DNA of 64,000 nt from CAZCAC01 sp964496575. Lineage in GTDB: Bacteria; Planctomycetota; UBA1135; GCA-002686595. The position numbers were made by a program, and so were the translations under genes. The stretch lies in the NCBI GenBank assembly GCA_964496575.1, contig CAZCAC010000040.1:3892-67891 (forward strand). Reading direction: 5' to 3'. How positions within the stretch are numbered: position 1 is the first letter of the stretch; each line of letters begins with the position of its first letter. This document shows positions 54,526 to 63,891 of this stretch, one piece after another. The notes below the pieces were generated by a model. It was not told where the DNA came from and did not search any database. It saw only the letters and a list, made by a program, of their open reading frames with translations.

Positions 54526-56541
54526 TCAGTGCAGGATCTCCGTGGCCGCGGGTCCCGAGTAGACGAACACGTCGACGCGACCCAGGTCGGTCCCGAGTCG
54601 GACGCCGTACGTCGCCAGGCGGCTCGAGACCCCCGAGGGCCGGGGCTCCACGATCGTCAGCCTGCCCCCTTCGATCACGAGGTCGACCTGCGTCCGCCCG
54701 GCGGGATCGTCGCCGTCGTTCGAGAGCTCCGCCGAGAGGATCTCGACCCCCGGGATCTCGAGGTGGTCGCGGCGCGGGAAGCTCCCCGCCAGCGTCCGCA
54801 CGCACGAGGGCCACCGCTCCTCGAGCCCGGGGGGAACCCGATCGACGAGCACCAGCGCTTCCTGCGCCAGCACCGCCAAGTCGTGCCCGCGCAGGCACAG
54901 CCGTAGTGGCAGCACGCCGTAACGGTCACCGAACTCGGGGAGCCCGACGAGCTCGAGCGTGACGCCGTCCTCCCGTATCGTCTCGCGCCAGCGTGCGCCC
55001 GCGGGCGACGCCTCGAAGCTCGGCGCTGCGTCGTAGCCGAGCCCGGGAAGCCAGGTGCAGCGTGCTTCGGGGAGCGGCTCACCCGCGTGCCAGCGCAGCG
55101 GCCCCTGCACGCGCGGTTCCATGGCTCCGACGTCTTCGGCGAAGACCGAGAGGCGCAGGCGCAGCATTCCGTTCTCGCGCTCGTCGAACCCGAAGTACGG
55201 CAGCTCCAGCGTGTACACGTTCCACCCCGGCTGCGACGCCTGCACGTCCACCCGGAGTGGAAGGGTCTGGTTCCCGAGCACATCCTGATAGTCGAAGCCG
55301 ACGCCGACGACGCCACACGAGGGCGTCAGCAGGCCAAAGGAACGCATCACCTCCGAAGCGTTCTCGATGGAGAGCTCGAAGCGATGGGTCGTGCCCTCGA
55401 GCACGTGGCCGGGGAGACGATCCTCGTGGATACGGAAGTGCTCGCCACCGCTCAGGACCTCGACCCGGGCGGGCGCCGGAGGGCCCTCCACGTCCCTGGC
55501 CTGCACGCGCTCGGCGTCGGCGCGCACGGCGAGTGCCAGGTCCGACGTATCGAGGTCACCCGCGAGGTAGACCTGTTCGGGTCCGAAGCGTTCGTCGTAG
55601 ACCCGCTGGCCCGGCGCGCCCCGCCAGCGCACGAGCTTCTCCACCGGCTCCCCGTTGGGGTCGCGCAGCACGGTGACGGACTGCTGGCGCACCAGGTTGC
55701 CGGCACCCGGCACCCACCAGCGCTCCTCGAAGGCGGTCGGAAACGGGCTGTGTGCGCTCCAGCGGATCACCTGATCCACCAGGGGCTCGTCCAGGCAGTC
55801 GAAGAAGCGCATCGACAACGAGGAGGTCGCGCCGTGGTCCCGGTAGGAGATCTCGCAGTGGCCTGGCGTCACCATGATCCCGTTCGGGAGGTACATGTCG
55901 TCGAAGCGCTCGAGGAGCTCGAAGTCGAGCATGGAGACCAACGCATCGAAGCCGTCGGCCTCCTCCTGCACGCCGTCCAGCCGATCCGCCTCGTCGAGCA
56001 GGATCGAGAGCTGGCGAAACAGCCGGCCGAAGAGAGTCACGGCTCCCGCCTCCGCGTCCCACACACTGGAGATGGCCAGTCGAGAGGCGATCCCGGGAAT
56101 GCCGTCGACGGTCTCCCAGACGGTCAAGCCGGTCTCGTCGTGGACGCGGGAGGTAGACCACTCCTGGCGCTTCCCCGGACCCTCCCAGGTCTCGAGGCGG
56201 AAGTGGGGCCAGGAGACGTCCAGACGCTCCGAGTTGAGCAGGACCTGGGCCTGCTCGATGTTCATCAAGCAGGGGGGCAACTCCACGCCACTGAAGGCGA
56301 CCGTCACGCCGTCATCGGTTACACCGGTGACGTGACAGATCTCCTTGGTCAGGGCGTAGTGCTCCTTGGCGCTCTCGGCGTCCGCCTTGGTGATGTCGAA
56401 GTACCGGGTTTCGTACTCGAGCCAGTAGGTGGCGACCTCGACGAATCCGAGGCGCTGGCGCAGGGCGTCGAGGTGAGAAGTGTTCGGTGTCGCAGGGTTG
56501 GACGAGGCGATCAGGGTGAGGGAGATGAGGGTGCTGTACAT
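54526..56541 (-). CDS. Large exported protein with a DUF1573-like region
   Basis: This 671-residue protein has a short signal peptide (MYSTLISLTLIASS). The N-terminal ~350 residues form an all-beta/helix mixture with no recognised family. Residues ~385-450 resemble a DUF1573/Ig-like domain (FELSIENASEV, SCGVVGVGFDY). The C-terminal ~220 residues contain further beta-rich text (LRLRLSVFAEDVG, LPLRLCLRGHDL). It ends at a good hairpin. The role is unknown; planctomycetes carry many such exported beta proteins. Confidence 0.75.
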   Translation of the reverse strand: MYSTLISLTLIASSNPATPNTSHLDALRQRLGFVEVATYWLEYETRYFDITKADAESAKEHYALTKEICHVTGVTDDGVTVAFSGVELPPCLMNIEQAQVLLNSERLDVSWPHFRLETWEGPGKRQEWSTSRVHDETGLTVWETVDGIPGIASRLAISSVWDAEAGAVTLFGRLFRQLSILLDEADRLDGVQEEADGFDALVSMLDFELLERFDDMYLPNGIMVTPGHCEISYRDHGATSSLSMRFFDCLDEPLVDQVIRWSAHSPFPTAFEERWWVPGAGNLVRQQSVTVLRDPNGEPVEKLVRWRGAPGQRVYDERFGPEQVYLAGDLDTSDLALAVRADAERVQARDVEGPPAPARVEVLSGGEHFRIHEDRLPGHVLEGTTHRFELSIENASEVMRSFGLLTPSCGVVGVGFDYQDVLGNQTLPLRVDVQASQPGWNVYTLELPYFGFDERENGMLRLRLSVFAEDVGAMEPRVQGPLRWHAGEPLPEARCTWLPGLGYDAAPSFEASPAGARWRETIREDGVTLELVGLPEFGDRYGVLPLRLCLRGHDLAVLAQEALVLVDRVPPGLEERWPSCVRTLAGSFPRRDHLEIPGVEILSAELSNDGDDPAGRTQVDLVIEGGRLTIVEPRPSGVSSRLATYGVRLGTDLGRVDVFVYSGPAATEILH

Positions 56542-56597
56542 GGCATGCAGGGGGTGCGAGGAGGTGCGGGGTGGCTACGGACTCGGAGGAGGGACGG

Positions 56598-56618
56598 GGG
56601 CCGGCTGGAGCCGGACCC
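56598..56618 (-). terminator. Hairpin after the secreted-protein gene at 56634
   Basis: CCGGC-TGGA-GCCGG flanked by GGG and CCC with one bulged base (56598-56618) lies 15 nt beyond the stop codon at 56634. No T-run follows, so its role is uncertain. Confidence 0.5.
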
Positions 56619-56633
56619 CGCCACGGCTGGTGA

Positions 56634-57983
56634 CTACCTGCAAGTTCTGATATTGACGCGAACGGTCTCCCCGGGCACGGGCACGTACTTGCAGCAACGG
56701 CGGCTGATCGGGCTCATCACGGTGGTGTGGAACTCGGCGGTGGTCTTCGCCTTGACGATGAGCCAGTTCATCTGCCCCTCGACGCCGATCTTGAGACCGA
56801 CCTCGACCTCCCCTACCGAACGGTCCTCCGTGCCGGCGTACTTGTACTTCGGGCAGGTGGTGAGCTGCTTGAACTCGTAGCACTCCTCCTCCCCCTTCTT
56901 GCAGCCCCCGTGGAAGACCATGCCGACGTTACCCGACGGGCAATCCGGGTTCGGGGGGGTCTGGACGAGCTCGACGAACGGCGCCGTACAACGGACGAGC
57001 TTGTCGCCGCCCGTCGGATCGCACTTGCCCGGGCGGCAGCGCTTCTCTTCCTCGGACTCGTAGGTGTCCGAGCCGTCGCCGGAGCCATCGTCTCCATCTT
57101 TGCCGGAGCCTGCGCCATCGTCGCCGTCACCGCCCGACTCGGGAGAGTTGAGTACGCCCGACACGTCGACCCAGGTGCTGTCGCCAAAGGCCCCCGAGGA
57201 GATCGAGGCCCGGGCGTAGAAGCTGCCCTCGTCCTTGGTGATGAGATCGATCGCGTACACGCGCGTGCCCTTCGGAATCGGCAGCGACCAGCGGTTGATG
57301 GGGCCTCCGTCCTCCAGCTGGAGCTCGACGTCGCCGATGATGTCGATCTGCAGGATGTCGTCGAACTCGACCGACTTGTTCATCACGACCGTGATCTGAA
57401 CCCGCTCGCCCACCGCAGCACTGGTGCGATCGGCGTAGGTCAGGACGTCGGGATACTCGGTCGGGAACGAGAAGATCGCCCAGTGGTCGAAGTTGATCGG
57501 CCAGCCGGTGGGGTCGAGCCCGAGCAGGCCCTGCTCCCCGAAGGCGAACAAGAGGTGCGTCCCTCCGTGAGGCAGCGTGTAGTAGGTCGACTCGCCGATG
57601 AACTGCGCCATCGGGATGTCGAGCTGCGCGAGCCCGATCCCGGTGTACGGATCGAAGCCGAGCGAGCTCATCACGGTCTGGTTGTCGTCATCGCCGAGCC
57701 AATCCTGAGACCCGACAGGCTGCAATTCGTTGTTGCGTACCGACCACAGGGTGACGAGGTTCGGTTCGACGTAGAGGCCGGTGTCGGGATCGACTTTCTG
57801 CGTCGCGTAGATGACGCGGCCCCGCAGGTTGCCGCTGTGCCGCACCTCGAAGGTGCTGTTGGGATCGATCGGATAGGACAGGCTATCGGTCGTGACGAAG
57901 GATGTCGAATCGAGGTAGGCCTGCGTCTGTGCGCTGGCGGTTGCACCGAGCGCGAGGAGCGAAACGAGTAGAAGTGACTTCAT
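56634..57983 (-). CDS. Exported protein of unknown function with acidic Gly-rich linker
   Basis: The gene encodes 449 residues from ATG 57983, with GGAG ~10 nt upstream and signal peptide MKSLLLVSLLALGATASA. Residues ~20-280 are beta-rich, with an Ig-like stretch (QITVVMNKSVEFDDILQIDIIG). A Gly/Asp-rich acidic linker (GDGDDGAGSGKDGDD) separates a Cys-rich C-terminal domain (CRPGKCDP, NPDCPSG, CKKGEEECYEF, CPKYKY, RRCCKYVPVPG). The C-terminal cysteines suggest disulfides in an extracellular domain. No family is recognised. Confidence 0.75.
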   Translation of the reverse strand: MKSLLLVSLLALGATASAQTQAYLDSTSFVTTDSLSYPIDPNSTFEVRHSGNLRGRVIYATQKVDPDTGLYVEPNLVTLWSVRNNELQPVGSQDWLGDDDNQTVMSSLGFDPYTGIGLAQLDIPMAQFIGESTYYTLPHGGTHLLFAFGEQGLLGLDPTGWPINFDHWAIFSFPTEYPDVLTYADRTSAAVGERVQITVVMNKSVEFDDILQIDIIGDVELQLEDGGPINRWSLPIPKGTRVYAIDLITKDEGSFYARASISSGAFGDSTWVDVSGVLNSPESGGDGDDGAGSGKDGDDGSGDGSDTYESEEEKRCRPGKCDPTGGDKLVRCTAPFVELVQTPPNPDCPSGNVGMVFHGGCKKGEEECYEFKQLTTCPKYKYAGTEDRSVGEVEVGLKIGVEGQMNWLIVKAKTTAEFHTTVMSPISRRCCKYVPVPGETVRVNIRTCR

Positions 57984-58322
57984 GGCTTGTGATTCTCCTT
58001 TACGAAGGACAGGAGTCGTCGAGGTCGTGAGTGCGCCGCGGGTCCGTGCGACGCGAACGCTCCATGGGCCTGCCTCGTCGCCCAAAGGTTTCAACCGTGT
58101 CCGGATTGTTTGTGACGGGCACCGAGCGTCGCGCGGATGGCGGACCGGGTTCACTTCGCCCGAGGGGAGCCGCCGAGAAAGAGCCGCGTTTCTCCGGCGC
58201 AACTCGACTCTCTCAACGCCTCAGAAGGGCTGGAGGGAATCGGCCGCCAGCCGCTTCCTTACCCATGCAGCTTGCTACCTCTCTGGCCTCGACAGCCGGG
58301 TCGACTTCTCGATCACAATGCG
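57984..58322. other. 339-bp divergent intergenic region
   Basis: No gene is supported. The frames upstream of the sigma factor and of the secreted protein are Arg-rich and lack ribosome sites. The region presumably holds the promoters of the two divergent genes. I see no RNA gene in it. Confidence 0.6.
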
Positions 58323-58925
58323 ATGGACTCTCGCACGCCACAGCTATCCGATCCCGAGGCGGATCTCGATCTCTTACGCGCCGCCGTGCGTGGCCTCCCG
58401 GAGGCCCGCAGGCGCTTGAGCCTGCGGCTCGCCTGCGTCCCGGCGATGGTTCGCGCGAAGCACCGGCGCATGGGCAAGCCCCTCACCGCGGACGAGCTGT
58501 TCGACGTGGAGCAGGAGATCTTCGCCGCCATCTGGGACAAGCTGACGCACTACGAGGGGCGCTCCAGGCTCGAGACCTGGGTCTGGAGCTTCTGTGAGCT
58601 CGAGATACTCAAGGGTGTCGATCGCAAACGTCGGCGTCACGAGCCGGTGGCCGAGGTGGAGCGGCTGCTGCCCTCCCGCGAGATCGCCAGGCCCGCAGAC
58701 CTGCCCCCGTCGCTCGAATACGAGCACGTCCATCGATCGCTGGACAATCTGCAGTCTCCTGGCGGTGATGTGATTCGACTGAAGCACTTCGAGGGGCTCA
58801 CCTTCAACGAGATCGCCGAGCGCCTCGAGGTCTCCACCAACACCGCCAAGACCTGGTACTACCGCGGGCTCAAGATCCTGCGGGAGCGACTGGACACCGG
58901 CGAGCCGACCAGGGTCTCGGCGTGA
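58323..58925 (+). CDS. RNA polymerase sigma factor, ECF-like
   Basis: The 200-residue protein starts at ATG 58323 (MDSRTPQLSDPEADL); the longer upstream frame is not coding-like. Region 2 is visible as ELFDVEQEIFAAIWDKL and YEGRSRLETWVWSFCELEILK; region 4 as IRLKHFEGLTFNEIAERLEVSTNTAKTWYYRGLK (in parts). It is followed after 116 bp by a second sigma-factor gene on the same strand, an unusual tandem. Confidence 0.86.
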   Translation: MDSRTPQLSDPEADLDLLRAAVRGLPEARRRLSLRLACVPAMVRAKHRRMGKPLTADELFDVEQEIFAAIWDKLTHYEGRSRLETWVWSFCELEILKGVDRKRRRHEPVAEVERLLPSREIARPADLPPSLEYEHVHRSLDNLQSPGGDVIRLKHFEGLTFNEIAERLEVSTNTAKTWYYRGLKILRERLDTGEPTRVSA

Positions 58926-59041
58926 ACGACCCGGGCCACGGGGAGGGGCTGGCCGTGCGCGCTCGGGAAGCAGAGTCGGGTCCGGCGAGGCGGAGCCGGG
59001 GCATCTGAGCCGCCCCGACACCTCCCCGGGCGTCGAGAGTC

Positions 59042-59737
59042 GTGATATTCTCGAAAAAGCCCGGCTCGCCAGGAGCGTTCTCCCGCCTCCATACCGAAAT
59101 CGTGTCCTTCCTTCCCGAATCTCACAGCTCCGGACCCGCTCCCGACGGGTTCCGCGAGACCCTGTCCGCCGCCCGCCAAGGCTGCCCGGAGGCGCTGGAG
59201 CGGATCTTCCAGTCGTTCTACCCGCGGGTCGAGCGCATGGTGCACGCTCAGCTCGCGCGAGACCTCCGCACCACCCGCCCCTGGCTGGCGGCGCGTTTCA
59301 GCACGGGTGACATCGTCCAGGAGGTGTTTCGCAGCTTGCTGCCGGACCTCGGTGCGTTCGCGGGTGACAACGAGGGCGCCTTCGCGGGCCACCTGGCGAT
59401 GGTCGTGAGGAATCGCATCGTCGACGCCGTCCGGTTCCACGAAGCCGCGGCGCGCGACGGTCGACTGTCTCGCGGGGCCCTCGAGCAGGCGAGCCAGCAG
59501 ATCGGGACCGACGACCCGGCCCAGGACCTGGCCGCCGCGGAGGAGGTCGAGCGGTTCCAGCGGGCCCTGCAGACCTTTCCGGAGCGTGAGCGGCTCCTCC
59601 TGCGCGCGCGCCTGGAAGGCACTTCCAGCTTCGCCGCCCTCTCCCAGCAGCTCGGCTACGGGTCGACGACCGCGACTCGCCGGGCCTTCCACGCCGCGCA
59701 GGCGCGGCTCGTCCTGCTCATGGGTGCGGATCGATGA
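59042..59737 (+). CDS. RNA polymerase sigma factor, ECF-like, coupled to a kinase
   Basis: This 231-residue protein begins at a GTG (59042) lying inside a TCGAGA...TCTCGA inverted repeat; a later GTG near residue 21 is also possible. Region 2 shows the STGDIVQEVFRSLLP pattern and region 4 the FAALSQQLGYGSTTATRRAFHAAQARL helix-turn-helix (in parts). Its stop overlaps by 4 nt (ATGA) the start of the kinase at 59734. This translational coupling implies the kinase controls, or is controlled by, this sigma factor. Confidence 0.85.
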   Translation: MIFSKKPGSPGAFSRLHTEIVSFLPESHSSGPAPDGFRETLSAARQGCPEALERIFQSFYPRVERMVHAQLARDLRTTRPWLAARFSTGDIVQEVFRSLLPDLGAFAGDNEGAFAGHLAMVVRNRIVDAVRFHEAAARDGRLSRGALEQASQQIGTDDPAQDLAAAEEVERFQRALQTFPERERLLLRARLEGTSSFAALSQQLGYGSTTATRRAFHAAQARLVLLMGADR

Positions 59738-62313
59738 ATGACTGGAATCAGGTGCCCCCCCCGGCCCGAGGGCCGGGACCCGAAGCCGACCGCTCCCTCG
59801 AGGCTCTGGTCGGGCGTGCCCTCGAGCTCGAGAGCACCGGAAAGCCGGTCGACGTCGTGGAGCTCGTCGGGGGAGATCCCGACCTGGCGCGAAGCGTCGA
59901 GCGCGCCCTGGAGACCGCGCGCCGCCTCCCCGGCCTGCACGCCGCCAGCACGCGGCAGGACACCTTCCGCAGTCGGGTTCTCGCCGATCGCTATCGGCTG
60001 GACGCCCGCATCGGCGCCGGAGCGATGGGAGTCGTCCACAAGGCGTTCGACCTCGACCTGCAGCGCGAGGTCGCGGTCAAGATCCTGCGTACGGGGCTGT
60101 TCGCCCACGACGAGGCCAACGAGCGCTTCGACCGCGAGGCGGAGATCCTGGCGTCGGTGCGGCACCCGGGAGTGGTGACCCTCCACGACCGCGGCCGGAC
60201 GGAGGAAGGAGACGTCTTCCTGGTGATGGAGCTGCTCGAGGGGATGCCGCTGAGCGAGCTCCTCGACGAGGTCGGAAGCCTCGGCGCCACCGCCGAGAAG
60301 GAGGACACGCGCTGGATCGCCAGGTTCCTCGGCCTCGAGGCGTTGAAGGAATCGACCTACTTGCGCGCCTGCGTGAGCTGGATCGCCGATCTCGCTCGCG
60401 GCCTCGAAGCCGTTCACGCGGCTCGTGGCTTCCACCGCGACGTGAAGCCGTCGAACGTCTTCCTCCGCTCCGACGGGCGTCCGGTCCTGATCGATTTCGG
60501 TATCGCGGCCAGAGTCGAGGATACGTTGATCACGCGCGAGGGAAGCACGATCGGAACCCCGGCCTACCTCCCGCCGGAAGCTCTGGGGACGCGCCCCCAG
60601 CCCGGAGTGGCACAGGACGTCTACGGGCTGACGGCGACGCTCTACCACCTCTTGACCGGCCGACCTCCGTACGAGGGAACGCCGCCCCAGGTACTCGCCG
60701 CGCTGGCGACTCGCGAGCCGACTCGCGCGGTCCGGCTGCGCCCGGGTCTGCCTCGCGACCTGCAGGCGATCCTCGAGTGGGGAATGGCCCGGGATCCCCG
60801 GCGACGCTACGCCAGTGCGCGAGCCCTAGAGGACGATCTGCGCGCCTTCCTCGAGTACCGGTCGGTGAATGCCCGGCCGACCACCGTGCTGGGACGCACC
60901 TGGCGCCGCGCCCACGGCTCGCGCTTCGCCCGGGGAGCCGCTGCGGTCCTCTTGCTGGTGGCGATTGCGATCTTCGCGATCCGGATGAACGCTCGCTGGC
61001 GGGCCGGGCGCGAGGCCGAGTTCGACCGGGCCTGGAGTCACGTGCTCGTCAACTCGACGATCAGCGAGCACTTCGCCAACCGCGTCTCGGCCGTCCCGGA
61101 GATGACGGCGGAGCTCGCCGGCTGGCTCGACGCGGCAGCGGAGGCGTCGCTGTCGCCGCTTCCGGCGCGGCTCGTGCGCGCGGCGCACCGACTCGATCTC
61201 GGCGATACGCGCGGTGCCGCGGAGGACATGCGCGCGGTGGCGGGGGTCGGCGGTGAGTTCGCGGACGAGCTGGCGAGCCGCTACGAACGGCTGAAGACCG
61301 GCGCGGTCGGGGTCGCGGCGCTGGAGCTGGACGACCTGCCGGCTCCGAAGTCGCGCGAGGAGCTCTACGTCGCGAGCTACCACGCCCTGCGCGAGCTGCG
61401 CTACGCCGACGGCCTGAAGCTCCTGGCCAGCCCCGAGCTGGATTCGTTCCGCCCGGCGGAGGAGCTGCGGCTGATGCTGGATCCCATCGTGAAGGGGTTC
61501 CACCGGAAGAGCATGCCGGAAGAGCAGGTCGTGCGGATGGCGGCCGAGTGGCACGAGAGCATCGTGCGCTTCGAGGAGCAGCTCGGACATCGCACCGCGC
61601 TGACCGCGTTCCTCCTCGGAACCGCGCTCGACTTCCAGAAGCGGTGGGGATCGGCCCTCGACCACCTGGACGAGTCGATCGACCTCGCTCCCTACTGCGC
61701 GGCCCCTCGCCTGAACGCAGGCCGCACGGCCTTCCGGCTCGGGCGATCCGCGGACGTCTCGACGTACCTCTCGCCGGTCATCGCCTCGCTTCCGCACTAC
61801 TGGCGCCCCTACGACACGCTCGTCCGCAGCCACCTCGAGGCGGACGAGCTCGAGGTGGCCGAGCGCTGGCTGACCGAGGCTCCCTTTGCGGCCCAGGGGA
61901 AGATGCGCCTTCAACGTGAGCTGGAGTCCGATCTCGCGTCGCTGCGGGCGTGGCGGCTGGAGCGCGTCGGAGAGAAGGAAGAGGCGAGGGAGGCCGCCAG
62001 GGCGGCCGTGCTCGGCTACGACGAGCTGGCGGCCGGCGGCGCGTTCGAGGAGACTCCGCGATCGATGGTTGCCCGCGCGATCCTCGCCGACGAGCCGCAC
62101 CGGATCTTCGACGCCATGCTACTGGCCCTCCGGGAGAACCCCGTCGAGGAGCGCCGCATCGCGTCGCTTCTCGATTTCGTGCCCGACTCGCTGGATGCGG
62201 ACAACCGCGAATCGATCGTCCAGTACCTTCAAGCGCTCCGGGCCCACTTGGTGGACCTAATGCGCGTGTCCGCTCCATCCCCCGACGAGGAGAACGAGCT
62301 ATCCGATCGGTGA
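59734..62313 (+). CDS. Ser/Thr protein kinase with TPR-like C-terminal region
   Basis: The protein has 859 residues. The kinase domain spans ~85-380: glycine loop IGAGAMGVVHKA, Lys116, HRD 234-236 in HRDVKPSN, DFG 254-256, GTPAYLPPEAL. A single membrane segment follows (AAVLLLVAIAIFAI, ~410-425), then ~430 residues of helical repeats like TPRs (LDFQKRWGSALDHLDESIDLAP, RAWRLERVGEKEEAREAARAA). The order kinase - membrane - TPR is the planctomycete/myxobacterial type. It is coupled by overlap to the sigma factor upstream. Confidence 0.9.
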   Translation: MNDWNQVPPPARGPGPEADRSLEALVGRALELESTGKPVDVVELVGGDPDLARSVERALETARRLPGLHAASTRQDTFRSRVLADRYRLDARIGAGAMGVVHKAFDLDLQREVAVKILRTGLFAHDEANERFDREAEILASVRHPGVVTLHDRGRTEEGDVFLVMELLEGMPLSELLDEVGSLGATAEKEDTRWIARFLGLEALKESTYLRACVSWIADLARGLEAVHAARGFHRDVKPSNVFLRSDGRPVLIDFGIAARVEDTLITREGSTIGTPAYLPPEALGTRPQPGVAQDVYGLTATLYHLLTGRPPYEGTPPQVLAALATREPTRAVRLRPGLPRDLQAILEWGMARDPRRRYASARALEDDLRAFLEYRSVNARPTTVLGRTWRRAHGSRFARGAAAVLLLVAIAIFAIRMNARWRAGREAEFDRAWSHVLVNSTISEHFANRVSAVPEMTAELAGWLDAAAEASLSPLPARLVRAAHRLDLGDTRGAAEDMRAVAGVGGEFADELASRYERLKTGAVGVAALELDDLPAPKSREELYVASYHALRELRYADGLKLLASPELDSFRPAEELRLMLDPIVKGFHRKSMPEEQVVRMAAEWHESIVRFEEQLGHRTALTAFLLGTALDFQKRWGSALDHLDESIDLAPYCAAPRLNAGRTAFRLGRSADVSTYLSPVIASLPHYWRPYDTLVRSHLEADELEVAERWLTEAPFAAQGKMRLQRELESDLASLRAWRLERVGEKEEAREAARAAVLGYDELAAGGAFEETPRSMVARAILADEPHRIFDAMLLALRENPVEERRIASLLDFVPDSLDADNRESIVQYLQALRAHLVDLMRVSAPSPDEENELSDR

Positions 62314-62369
62314 GTGCATCGATCACCCTTCTTCCGACCTGACCCCGAGACCATCACCCCCGAATCGAA

Positions 62370-63878
62370 ATGAAGAACCACAGGCTCAGTCCGCGACTCA
62401 TCGAACGAACGACCCTCGCTGGCATTCTGGTGGTGTTCAGCTCGCAGGCGCTGGCTCAGACACCGGTCCAGCCGACGGTGCGGCGCGGAATGGTCTCCGG
62501 AGCCGCCGTCGGCATCTCGCTGCAGGCCGGCTCGACCAGCGGATCCGATGTCATCCGCGTGAGCCCACCCCTGAACCAGAGCGCGCCACCTTCGCCGTTC
62601 GATCCCCAGTCGTTCCCCGGGGCGCCGGACTACTCGCTCTCCGTGATGTTCCCGGGTCACCCGACGATCGAGGTCGACGCCCTCTCGACGGGGAACGACT
62701 TCATCGGCTGGATGCGCGGCGACGGCCAGGCCGATCTCTGGAACCCATTCCGGCGCTGGCAGGGAGTGACCGTCTCCGTGACCGACACCGCCCTCGGCAA
62801 CTCCCCCCAGAGCCTCTTGCAGCAAAAGCCGTTGAGCCTGATCGGCCCGGAGGCGAGCCTGATCACCCACTACCTGAAGAGCAGCGCCGCCGGTCCCGGG
62901 GCGCTCCCCTACTCGCTGGTGGGCAAGACGGTGCTCGAGCAGGACAAGACCGACCTGGGCTTCGCCGCGCAATCGAGTCCGGTGATCGACGGACTCGACT
63001 GGGCCCTCGGGATCCGGGCCTGGGCAGCGGGCAACCCGGGGACGGCGTGGCCGCCCGGGATCATCTTCAATCATGGCCTCGACGAGCTCTACTTCTCGGT
63101 CTCCGGCGCGTGGGCTACGGCCAACCCGACCGGCTTCGTCCTGGACCAGCCGGGCGGCGTCGGCGTTCAGACCCGGGGCGGCGACGTCTACCTCATCATC
63201 TGGGACGGGATCAGCTCGACCTGGTCCACTCCGGTCCTGTTCCTCCCGCTGGAGAAGCTCGGACTCGACCCCGAGGAGGACGTCGACGCTCTCGCCTACG
63301 ATGCCTGGTGCGACACCGCGCTGTACTCGACCACCCTGGGCACCAGGTCGCAGATCCTCGCCTATCAGAGCAAGCAGGCCGGCCGTCCAGGGGTGGCGGC
63401 GTTGCCGTACAAGGACACCACCGGGAATGGGAACCTCACTGAATCGATCGGCCTCCGGGACGTCTCGGACGACGTGTCGGCGATCTGCGTCATCGATCCG
63501 GAACCCGGGGTGGCGGACCCGTACATCGGGATCTTGATGAGATCGCTGGGGCTGTTCCCCGAGGACCTCGGCCTCTGCGTCGAGCGGAGCATCGACGGCA
63601 ACGACCTGGCGACTCTCCACCTGCAGTCGACCGGAACGGGGGGCATTCCGCAAACCGAAGACCTGATCGTCGAGTTCATCATCTACCACCCTTCCAGCGG
63701 AGCCGCGTTCACCTCCATGGCTCTCCCGGGTCCGTTCGGCGTGGCGGAGCTGAAGCTGCCGATCGGCAGCTACTCCGGGCTGGGCGCGCTGGACTTCTGC
63801 GCCGGCCTGTGGAGGTACGGCGACGACGGTACTCGGACTCTGGTCGGTTTCAGCTGGGTCACCACCCTGTCGTTCTGA
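62370..63878 (+). CDS. Exported protein of unknown function
   Basis: This 502-residue protein has a signal peptide ending near Q30 (FSSQALAQ). The rest is beta-rich with repeated strands and glycine turns (VFPGHPTIEVDALSTGNDF, VLDQPGGVGVQTRGGDVYL, ASCVID-like DVSAICVIDPEPG) and could be a propeller or jelly roll. No family is recognised. It begins 56 bp after the kinase gene and may be transcribed with it. Confidence 0.75.
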   Translation: MKNHRLSPRLIERTTLAGILVVFSSQALAQTPVQPTVRRGMVSGAAVGISLQAGSTSGSDVIRVSPPLNQSAPPSPFDPQSFPGAPDYSLSVMFPGHPTIEVDALSTGNDFIGWMRGDGQADLWNPFRRWQGVTVSVTDTALGNSPQSLLQQKPLSLIGPEASLITHYLKSSAAGPGALPYSLVGKTVLEQDKTDLGFAAQSSPVIDGLDWALGIRAWAAGNPGTAWPPGIIFNHGLDELYFSVSGAWATANPTGFVLDQPGGVGVQTRGGDVYLIIWDGISSTWSTPVLFLPLEKLGLDPEEDVDALAYDAWCDTALYSTTLGTRSQILAYQSKQAGRPGVAALPYKDTTGNGNLTESIGLRDVSDDVSAICVIDPEPGVADPYIGILMRSLGLFPEDLGLCVERSIDGNDLATLHLQSTGTGGIPQTEDLIVEFIIYHPSSGAAFTSMALPGPFGVAELKLPIGSYSGLGALDFCAGLWRYGDDGTRTLVGFSWVTTLSF

Positions 63879-63891
63879 AGTACGGAACGGA

